From contig JAGLUD010000093.1 in assembly GCA_023134935.1 (NCBI GenBank), positions 1-24,696 on the forward strand: a stretch of 24,696 bases of DNA, read 5' to 3'. The notes beneath the pieces were generated by a model. It worked only from the letters and a program-made list of their open reading frames with translations. It ran no database searches and was not told the origin of the DNA. Below, piece by piece: positions 9,101 through 15,270 of the stretch. Source of the stretch: Paracoccaceae bacterium. GTDB lineage: Bacteria; Pseudomonadota; Alphaproteobacteria; Rhodobacterales; Rhodobacteraceae. Made by a program: the position numbers and the translations under genes. The first letter of the stretch is position 1. Every line of letters begins with the position of its first letter.

Positions 9101-10130
9101 GGAAGCGCAACGCACGTTCTGGTTCTTGCGTCACGCCTTCTTCGTTGAAGAACCCAATACGCAGATTTGGTCATGGCTTACGCGGGATCCGAACGCCGTC
9201 TTCACTTTCGAAGCTCTGCAAGAAACCCGCAGGCATTCTCAAGAGGAGAGCGGTTGGCCACTCCTGTCTGCCGAAAAGATTGCCCTCATTCTCGATGCAT
9301 TCGTCGACGAATGGCCTGCAGTCGAACTGCCGAACAGTTGGGGCACAGGCAGTCCTCGAGGGGAGCGCGCCTACCGCTACCTCAGCGGGATTGTCTGGTC
9401 AATTGGCCGTGACGAATCGGAGAATTCCATCGCAGTGATCGATCGCCTGAGAGCAGATACACGGTTTGCTACTTTTGACAAAGTCCTCCGCAGCATGCGG
9501 GCTACTTGCGTGCGAAGCTGTACGCTGCGCGACTTCCGGCCACCATCACCAGGTGAAGTCGTCCAAATGCTGGATGTCACTCGACCGGTCACTGTTGAAC
9601 ATCTTCGCGCTATCCTGTGTGAGCATCTCGAAACTATCCAGGGGGAAATCCGAGGTGGAGACCTGAACATTGGCGCTATGTTCTATGATGGCGGTCGCAG
9701 GGTTAACGAAAACACGGTAACTGAGAGGCTTGTTGCTCTTCTGCGTCCACGCCTTCAACCACTTGGACTGTCGGATGCGCTTGAACACCAAATGGCACAA
9801 GGAAACCGGTGCGATATCACTGTTTTAACCATGGTCGGCGGTCGACGTAGGCTGCTTGTAATTGAGGCCAAAGGGCAGTGGAACAGAGAACTGTTTACCG
9901 CAGCCAAAGCTCAGCTACACGAAAAGTACGCCATTCACCCAGACGCAGCCGAACAAGGAATATACCTCGTTTACTGGTTTGGTGGGGCCGAAACCATCGG
10001 GGGGCGTCGTGACGGCACAATTACGAACGCCCAAGACCTGGCAGTTCGCGTCGCTGAATCCATTCCTGAAGATCTGAGGAAACGGCTCGATGTTTTTGTT
10101 TTAGATCTTTCCATGCCGCGAAGTGAATGA
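6147..10130 (+). CDS. STAND/NACHT-like NTPase with C-terminal PD-(D/E)xK nuclease
   Basis: This 1327-residue protein starts almost directly with a P-loop NTPase: Walker A AEPGAGKTS (34-42), a STAND/NACHT-style Walker B LVVDALDEV (70-78) and a sensor-like RTIIASRSGEW just after residue 90. The long middle (about 300-1130) is leucine-rich and helical-looking, as in HEAT/TPR-like sensor regions. It contains a compact Cys/His cluster (C558, C560, H561, H566, C568, H569, C570) that could bind zinc. Near the C-terminus D1223, E1240 and K1242 (CDITV then LLVIEAKGQW) match the PD-(D/E)xK nuclease core. The inference is an NTP-regulated sensor that unleashes a C-terminal DNase, as in prokaryotic STAND immunity proteins, although known Avs proteins carry the effector at the N-terminus. 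It lies between a GIY-YIG gene and Gabija. I do not recognise a named system for this architecture. Confidence 0.8.
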   Translation: MANHFHIPRSLRTSDRTFSESDLLSEPGVAIVLAEPGAGKTSLLTSVAARLDTRPIRASIFDGTEDARNLVVDALDEVVRIDAAGLMPLLRSIRRSGAERTIIASRSGEWEPAQTAFVRDLFEVDPVVVHLEPLDEHQQGALFVHEHPDADFVAFRLGVRRFDLDPLLGNPQFLKLFAAAYSEGGGAFSTRDAIFEDAIRFLAHEANDQVPQRGTPTRNQRIAWADEVFTKLLLSGADGVSILAELDDRAFPQLGDLGIGDDGLASILDTRLFKSAVRAGCHEPVHRIVAEYGAARHLVNRINDASNSFSTRQCLSVVAPNGVSRDELRGLLGWMAAIGARETQEAIVAIDPYAVLSNGDPSRLTPPAKRALLDGLMRLSEEDPLFRRSDFWRSFSASGFFTTEIVDAVRVMLDQPDDGGHIKGLMFDLLIGSPAVVALAEDFARHLLDQEEPEHIRLGALHCLIDHKAQVWEPILEQLAGERGQIASRLAAFIVQRIGTNHVRREVIFQLLERDASLYGNSNRRHIESRYHLLKMVRSFDVPLTVWLLDQFTTGLVCDCHAQSVHLCHCRDGVSKIAGLLLDRFFELTTAPHDPAQIWRWIEGLNFHGSKGLADSTAVRGLQTDGDLRFEIQKLLLQAQDSEDAIADAFLNYLYGHHGHSGLTLNASDVERLADWAFQNDNTALWGRLIPARPSIYSPSTWQPDSLRAHMRAQAHENTTFLARWSKIERLRRNLERQSREPRYRFQSRQRRQAKRIDEGNARSLSEDRDLIQHGFHFGWLRHMSRIYLIEPEKLNEAFDGEINVSSALRASLNNLRADIPTPQQLGLHRGTDTARIFHAGCLAEFRAIGHLNNVSGNVLIAAKTDLGSYENIPDAEAKALKEEIDRRILPNRAAAEMLLRQLAEPALEAGATPTSIHWLSQDTPFASLRATLPLEWLQRFPEMESTTRDRLFDLAVVYGDRPTLTALVDERCASLLSGIGPHRWEAQRTFWFLRHAFFVEEPNTQIWSWLTRDPNAVFTFEALQETRRHSQEESGWPLLSAEKIALILDAFVDEWPAVELPNSWGTGSPRGERAYRYLSGIVWSIGRDESENSIAVIDRLRADTRFATFDKVLRSMRATCVRSCTLRDFRPPSPGEVVQMLDVTRPVTVEHLRAILCEHLETIQGEIRGGDLNIGAMFYDGGRRVNENTVTERLVALLRPRLQPLGLSDALEHQMAQGNRCDITVLTMVGGRRRLLVIEAKGQWNRELFTAAKAQLHEKYAIHPDAAEQGIYLVYWFGGAETIGGRRDGTITNAQDLAVRVAESIPEDLRKRLDVFVLDLSMPRSE

Positions 10131-10531
10131 CCTAACGGCAAGCGAGCTCTCGGAAATACATTTTAATTTTCTCGGTGAAGGTCTGCTTTGGCAGTGTCTT
10201 CATCAGGTAAATGAACCTGCAGCGAACTTCCGCTCTCCGCCCTTTGTGTGGATCGACACGAACGGCCCAAACCTGCCCTTTGCAATCGAGCGCAACGCTG
10301 CGGTGCGGCACTCAAAACCAAGATCAATACTTCCACAGTGGACGTTCCGTGACACCACTCTCCGGTTGCATGGATTAGTTGTGACCGCTTGACATTATCG
10401 CAGCCTCCGGCCAACAATAACGCGGGAATTTCACTGTAATTTTTACCGCTTTCCGTTTCTTGTTATGGATAGATCGCACCGAAGCTCATATTCAAAGACG
10501 CCAAAACCACCAATAAGGAAAAGTACCTTTT
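10131..10531. other. 401-bp intergenic region upstream of gajA, no confident gene
   Basis: A GTG-initiated frame of 89 codons (10123-10392) overlaps the end of the STAND-nuclease gene by eight bases. It has only a weak ribosome-binding site, no recognisable domain and a composition similar to the antisense frame, so I leave it uncalled. A 28-base segment at 10218-10245 is matched in 24 of 28 positions by 14540-14567 on the other side of Gabija, which suggests dispersed repeat DNA. The gajA promoter should lie at about 10400-10500, but no clear -35/-10 pair is seen. Confidence 0.4.
10218..10245 (+). repeat. Short dispersed repeat, copy A (upstream of Gabija)
   Basis: A 28-base segment whose core reads CCGCTCTCCGCCCTTT. 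It matches the segment at 14540-14567 in 24 of 28 positions and in the same orientation. The two copies lie in the two intergenic regions that flank gajAB. Such GC-rich motifs may be genome-wide intergenic repeats in this group rather than a boundary signal. Confidence 0.35.
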
Positions 10532-12514
10532 ATGAGGCTAGACACTGTTATTATTAAGAACTTTCATTGCTTCGGTCCCGAAGGCGTCACTATTCACATG
10601 GTCGAACCAGTCACAGCGTTAATCGGCGCAAATGGCGCGGGCAAAACTGCGGTCTTTAAGGCGCTCAGCAGGATGTTCGGAATCGGCGGAGCAAATCGCA
10701 CGTTTGAGAAAACAGACTTCCACCTGCCCTCAGACGCAGACGACCTCGAGGACCAAACTGAGCTTCATATCGAGGCGGTTTTTTCTTTCCCCGAGCTTGA
10801 TGATGAAAACGCTGGAGCGTCTGTTGCCGAGTTTTGGATGCAGATGTCAGGAAGTGACGCAGAAGAGCCACTCAAAGTCCGCATCGTCCTGAAGGCCTCA
10901 TGGATTGATGATGGCACTCCAGATGGCGTAGTCGAGTCCGCGATCCGATGGGTTACGCGCATGGACGATGACTACAAGTGGGAGAGCTGCAAACCTGTAA
11001 CCGGCGCACAGCGTTCCGCGATCCAGGTAGTCTATGTTCCCGCCAATCGTGGATCCATCAGCCAAGTCAAAGCTCTGCTTCGCGGTCGCCTTTGGCGTGC
11101 TGCGCGCTGGTCTGACACTCTCAGAAAAGCGACCGAAGAAAGTGCTGCGAATATCCAAGAGGTATTTCAAAATGAGGTCCCGATCGATTTCATTAGCGAA
11201 CGCCTGACCGCACGCTGGCAACAGATCAACGAAGCGGGAACCCAGACCACTCCGGTTTTAAAACTATCGGAGGATCGGTTCGAAGCCATCATCCGAAACG
11301 CCGACGTTAAGTTCTCACCGGATGCGGCCGGGGCGGACCGCGATCTTGACCGGCTGAGCGACGGCCAGAAATCCCTCTTCCAGATCGCGCTCACTGCGGC
11401 AACCTTGGAGATCGAGCAAGATGCGCTCGCCCTTTCTGATGATGAATCCCCCTTCGAGCGAAACCAGCTCAAGCATGTTCCGCTGACGCTCTTGCTGATC
11501 GAAGAGCCGGAGAACTCGCTTTCGGCGTTCTTTTTGTCGCGCATCATGGATCTTTGCGAGGACATCGCTGACATGGATGCGGCGCAAGTGCTGCTATCTA
11601 GCCATAGCGCGTCCATCCTCTCTCGGCTGAGACCTGAAACGCTACGGTATTGCAGACTCGAACCCTCGACAGGATTGAGTTCGATCACCGCTCTCACACT
11701 TCCGCCGGCGAAAGACGATGCCGGCAAGTACGTGCGCCAAGCTGTCCGTGCCTACCCAGAACTCTATTTCGCGAAACTCGTCATCCTTGGCGAGGGAGAC
11801 TCCGAACAGATCGTCCTCCCGAAGCTCGCCGCTGCGCGCAATCTACATCTCGACAAGGCGTTCTGCCCGATCGTACCGCTCGGGGGGCGTCACGTAGAAC
11901 ATTTCTGGACTTTGCTCCGAAACCTGTCGATCCCGCACCTCACACTGCTCGACCTTGACTATGGACGCCAGCATGGTGGTGCGGCTGCCATCCGAAACAT
12001 CGTGACGAAGCTCGACGAGTTTGGTGTTTCATTTGACGATTGCGAACACATAGCCGATGGCACGATTTCGCTGGCCGACATCGATGGTCTTACGGACGCT
12101 GATATCGATATTGAGTATGATCCTGACGCCGAAGAAATAATGGACGGAACCTACTGGCTTGAAACACTGCGCGCGCTTGATGTCTTTTTCTCAGAGCCCA
12201 TAGACTTAGACTTTTCGATGCTCTTATCCTTTCCAAAAGCATACATGCACAAGAATCCTGGCGGTCAGGGGCCAAGCGGCAAACCAGAGGCAATCGAGAA
12301 GCGCAAGAAAACAACTTTGAAAAAGACGGGCCATTCTGACTATTATGATGGTTCTTGGGACCCGACTTTCAAGTGGTATCCCTACCTTTTCCTCTCCAAG
12401 AGCAAGCCTGCAGCCCATCTTACCGCGATGAACCGGTTGAAGAAGAAAGAGCTGAAATCGGCCCCGGAAGAATTGGACGCGCTGCTCACGCGGGTCGAAG
12501 ACAAGTTGAGCTAA
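10532..12514 (+). CDS. gajA: GajA: OLD-family ATPase-TOPRIM endonuclease (Gabija)
   Basis: This 660-residue protein combines an ABC-type ATPase with a C-terminal TOPRIM nuclease. Visible motifs are Walker A GANGAGKT (32-39), signature RLSDGQKS (274-281), Walker B LLLIEEPENS (320-329) and H-loop LLSSHSASI (354-362). The TOPRIM part has E421 in GEGDSE, D474 and D476 in LLDLDYG, and a basic SKSKPAAH element near 622-629. In Gabija, GajA is a DNA endonuclease whose activity is restrained by normal nucleotide levels and released during phage infection. The ATG follows AAGGAAAAG. The helicase partner gajB starts three bases after the stop, the arrangement that identifies Gabija and class 2 OLD/UvrD pairs. 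At 660 residues it is somewhat longer than the usual GajA, with extra acidic sequence around residues 510-560. Confidence 0.88.
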   Translation: MRLDTVIIKNFHCFGPEGVTIHMVEPVTALIGANGAGKTAVFKALSRMFGIGGANRTFEKTDFHLPSDADDLEDQTELHIEAVFSFPELDDENAGASVAEFWMQMSGSDAEEPLKVRIVLKASWIDDGTPDGVVESAIRWVTRMDDDYKWESCKPVTGAQRSAIQVVYVPANRGSISQVKALLRGRLWRAARWSDTLRKATEESAANIQEVFQNEVPIDFISERLTARWQQINEAGTQTTPVLKLSEDRFEAIIRNADVKFSPDAAGADRDLDRLSDGQKSLFQIALTAATLEIEQDALALSDDESPFERNQLKHVPLTLLLIEEPENSLSAFFLSRIMDLCEDIADMDAAQVLLSSHSASILSRLRPETLRYCRLEPSTGLSSITALTLPPAKDDAGKYVRQAVRAYPELYFAKLVILGEGDSEQIVLPKLAAARNLHLDKAFCPIVPLGGRHVEHFWTLLRNLSIPHLTLLDLDYGRQHGGAAAIRNIVTKLDEFGVSFDDCEHIADGTISLADIDGLTDADIDIEYDPDAEEIMDGTYWLETLRALDVFFSEPIDLDFSMLLSFPKAYMHKNPGGQGPSGKPEAIEKRKKTTLKKTGHSDYYDGSWDPTFKWYPYLFLSKSKPAAHLTAMNRLKKKELKSAPEELDALLTRVEDKLS

Positions 12515-12517
12515 CCC

Positions 12518-14407
12518 ATGGTGATCATTCGCACAAATGATTGGTCTCCAAAAGGCGTGGACACACTCGAGCCAGCCGCACTTCGTGCAGTGCAAAACAA
12601 TGACGAGAACCTCTGCGTCGTTGCCAGCGCCGGAGCAGGCAAAACAGAATTTCTCGCCCAGAAGGCTGACTATCTTCTATCAACAGGGTTGTGCAGGCCC
12701 CCCCACCGTATTCTTGCGATCAGCTTTAAGGCCGATGCAGCACGCAATTTGAAGGAACGTGTAAGGGAACGATGCGGGCCGCAATTTTCCAGCCGCTTCG
12801 ACTCGATGACGTTCGATGCATTTTCAAAAAGCCTCATCGACAGGTTTGGACCGCTCATCCCCGCGCCCTATACGCCCTCAGCGGACTATGAAATAGTCTT
12901 CCCTGGATACCGGGACTGGAACGATTTTCTTCGTAAACATGGATATCCCCAACTCTCGGGTGTGACGTTTCAGGCAGCCGTGGCACGATGCTCGCTGCCG
13001 ATCGCAAACCTGAACCCTGAAAATCCTCAGTGGAAGGAGGTCCTGAACCTCTACTGGGACGAAGCCTATCAAGACCGCGGTCATACCCGCCTTTCTTTTC
13101 CGATGATCAATCGCCTTACCAACTATGTTCTAACCACAGATCCGCGCCTTAGCGCCGCGCTCCGTGCGACCTATCCGTTCGTTTTCCTGGACGAATTTCA
13201 GGACACCACTTACGGCCAATATGCTCTGTTGAAACGACTCTTTCAGAAGACGGATGTGAGAATGACCGCCGTTGGCGACAACAAACAGCGCATTATGGTG
13301 TGGGCAGGCGCGATGCCTAACGCATTCGAAAGTTTCGAAAAGGATTTTGACGTAGCCGAAGAGACCCTCCTTTCTAACTGGCGGTCACACCCTGAACTTG
13401 TAGACATACAACATGCGATCGCCGTCACGCTCGAAAAGTCATCGGCGAAGCCAGAAGCTAAACGTATCAAGAGTGTCGACGGGGACGTGTGCGCGGTCTG
13501 GCACTATGCCGACCGCGAGGTCGAATGCGAAGGCGTTACAAGATGGATTGCTGACGCGATCAATGCAGGCGAAATGGCACCTGAGGATTGTGTGATCCTC
13601 ATTCGCAACAAGCCCAACGACCTCGAAGCTGAATTGAATCCTATATTCGAAAATGCAGGCCTGAGGCTCCGCAATGTGGCGAGAACACCTGAAGGCGCCA
13701 AGATACTCATACAAGATATTCTGACTGAGGAACTGACAGTCTGCGTGATGGCGCTTTTGCGACTAAGTGCTCGGTCCAAATCACCAGACGACTGGCATAT
13801 GCTCATCGACCGCCTCTCCGCTTTGTGGGGTCTCAATCCCGATAACGAGGTAGAACAGGATCGCCTTCAAGACGAACTCAGCGGTATCGTCTCCGATCTC
13901 AGACAATTTATCAAGAAAACGCCACCTTCCGCAAATTCCTGTAATGAAATTTTGCAGCGCATGCTCAACTTCATCGGTGAAGCCGAGCTGAGAGCAACTG
14001 TACCTGCCTATACGCGCGCCATGGATTACAACCGTGCCCGCGACGGTTTCAGGTTGCTTCTTGCCGAGTCCGCAGAGGGCCAGACTGACTGGCTATCGGT
14101 GATCGACCGGTTCGATGGAGTCGGTCAAATTCCACTCATGAGCGTTCATCGAAGCAAGGGGTTAGAATTTCACACTGTAATTTTTTTTGGACTCGACAGT
14201 GGATCTTGGTGGAGTTTTAAACCCGATGACAGCGAAGAAATGCGAGCATTCTTTGTGGCTTTTACTCGCGCCAAGCAGCGCGTCTTTTTCACTTCTTGTA
14301 GGGGCCGAGGCGGACGTATTTCCTATATAGATGAATTGGTTTCAAATGCCGGTGTCGCTAGGGTGGCTGGTCCTAGAGCAGACACCTTGGCTTCACCAGC
14401 AGAATAG
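12518..14407 (+). CDS. gajB: GajB: UvrD/Rep-like superfamily 1 helicase (Gabija)
   Basis: The 629 residues contain a full SF1A helicase motif set: Walker A ASAGAGKT (36-43), TFDAFSKSL (98-106), motif II FLDEFQDT (223-230), motif III VGDNKQRIMVWAGA (252-265), motif IV LLSNWRSHPEL (284-294), motif V around MSVHRSKGLEF (541-551) and motif VI AFFVAFTRAKQR (577-588). It is compact like GajB and lacks the long 2B insertions of RecB or AddA. In Gabija, GajB is thought to sense or act on DNA termini and to activate the GajA nuclease in a large GajAB complex. The gene follows gajA by three bases and is surely co-transcribed. The ATG at 12518 is the first in-frame start. No transcription terminator is evident after the stop. 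Confidence 0.88.
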   Translation: MVIIRTNDWSPKGVDTLEPAALRAVQNNDENLCVVASAGAGKTEFLAQKADYLLSTGLCRPPHRILAISFKADAARNLKERVRERCGPQFSSRFDSMTFDAFSKSLIDRFGPLIPAPYTPSADYEIVFPGYRDWNDFLRKHGYPQLSGVTFQAAVARCSLPIANLNPENPQWKEVLNLYWDEAYQDRGHTRLSFPMINRLTNYVLTTDPRLSAALRATYPFVFLDEFQDTTYGQYALLKRLFQKTDVRMTAVGDNKQRIMVWAGAMPNAFESFEKDFDVAEETLLSNWRSHPELVDIQHAIAVTLEKSSAKPEAKRIKSVDGDVCAVWHYADREVECEGVTRWIADAINAGEMAPEDCVILIRNKPNDLEAELNPIFENAGLRLRNVARTPEGAKILIQDILTEELTVCVMALLRLSARSKSPDDWHMLIDRLSALWGLNPDNEVEQDRLQDELSGIVSDLRQFIKKTPPSANSCNEILQRMLNFIGEAELRATVPAYTRAMDYNRARDGFRLLLAESAEGQTDWLSVIDRFDGVGQIPLMSVHRSKGLEFHTVIFFGLDSGSWWSFKPDDSEEMRAFFVAFTRAKQRVFFTSCRGRGGRISYIDELVSNAGVARVAGPRADTLASPAE

Positions 14408-14644
14408 TAGCCGCGCTGCATAGGCTGGTCTATCATGAGGTGAACCCAATTATCCCAATTCACGCGAGGCTCCGATCTCAAGTGTCCGCTGTCGAGGAAA
14501 ATATCTCCTTCTTGCCCTAGATGGCTGATCGTACCGCGCTGCGGCGAACGACCGCTTTCCGCCCTTTTGCCTTAACCTAAAGTCTGTGCCCAATAAGTTT
14601 AGGCCGTCAGAATAATCGTCTTCACAAAGTATGGCTGATCTCAT
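14408..14644. other. Spacer between Gabija and the gene fossil
   Basis: This spacer contains no credible gene. The minus-strand frame at 14450-14644 has no ribosome-binding site or recognisable domain. It contains the second copy of the dispersed 28-base motif and a 10-base direct repeat, ATGGCTGATC, at 14521-14530 and 14631-14640. It marks the junction between the Gabija module and the decayed gene. Confidence 0.4.
14540..14567 (+). repeat. Short dispersed repeat, copy B (downstream of Gabija)
   Basis: This is the counterpart of the segment at 10218-10245, with 24 of 28 positions identical and the same orientation. The core reads CCGCTTTCCGCCCTTT. Together the copies bracket the gajAB operon. 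Confidence 0.35.
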
Positions 14645-15117
14645 TCAGGCTTTTGCTTTGCCGGCGCACCTTGGGAATTTAACACAGCTCAGGAATTTTC
14701 CGAAACGCCCTTTTCGCTCGACTAACCAACCGTCTGAACATTCAGGATAAGCGAGATAGCTTTTGTCACATACGCATTTGGCGCTTCTCCTGGCATCATC
14801 GCGCACTGGAAACCCCACGCCCGCAGTTCGAACAAGCTGGTAAGACGTTGCCGCAAAGCTCAATATGCTCACATCTGTAAAACGTGCTATGATCACGCTT
14901 GGGGACGGGAACAAGATGCCCCCTGACAATCGCCGCAAATGTGTGACTGCGTAATCATCGTTTCTTCCGTTGATACCCCGTATTCGGCATCTCCTATCCG
15001 ATCAAAATTATCCAATAACAAGTCCAATGATCTTTTGCCAGAAAGCAATCCCTCGCTCAGGATAACGTGCATATCCCCCTCGCTTAAAAATGGACGTTCA
15101 TCATAGAAAAATGACAG
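14645..15117 (-). pseudogene. Decayed gene with topoisomerase-type zinc-finger C-terminus
   Basis: Read on the minus strand, this region gives one continuous protein of about 157 residues if a single base is dropped from each of three homopolymer runs: the T run opposite 15107-15111, the G run opposite 14919-14923 and the G run opposite 14820-14822. The restored chain has successive Cys pairs (CGDC, CSNC, KCVC) and ends with CSDGWLVERKGRFGKFLSC followed by FPRCAGKAKA. That ending is the signature of the C4 topoisomerase zinc finger found at the tails of topoisomerase I and some UvrD-like helicases and nucleases. The first Cys of the last finger appears replaced by Tyr (YPEC for CPxC). The 5' end is lost, and coding character may continue in a shifted frame to about 15265, where sngA begins on the other strand. 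It is probably the remnant of a helicase or nuclease tail displaced by island rearrangement. Confidence 0.72.
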
Positions 15118-15248
15118 TTAGAACGGGCGGATAGCCGGCCTTCATTGCAGTTGTCGCCTTGAAAAGGTCGAATGCATTTCTCGCTGGATACAAAAAATTT
15201 ATCTTGGGCCAAATACGTTTCGGCCGTAATATACTCAAAGTTGAAACC

Positions 15249-15260
15249 ATTTCTAGAAAT
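15249..15260. promoter_or_regulatory. Perfect 12-bp palindrome upstream of sngA
   Basis: ATTTCTAGAAAT is a perfect inverted repeat ending ten bases before the sngA ATG. It is loosely extended by ACC on the left and GGT on the right, the latter after a two-base bulge. Upstream, TTGGGC (15204-15209) and TAATAT (15227-15232) are spaced 17 bases apart and could be a weak promoter, which would put the palindrome in the early transcribed region. It could be an operator or a small hairpin. This is inference only. Confidence 0.3.
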
Positions 15261-15270
15261 TTGGTGAAAA

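Noticed and set aside
10123..10392. GTG-started 89-codon frame overlapping the end of the STAND-nuclease gene
   Set aside because: Weak start, no recognisable family and composition no better than its antisense frame; described only as part of the intergenic region.
14450..14644. Minus-strand 64-codon frame after gajB
   Set aside because: No start signal or family, and it spans the dispersed repeat motif.
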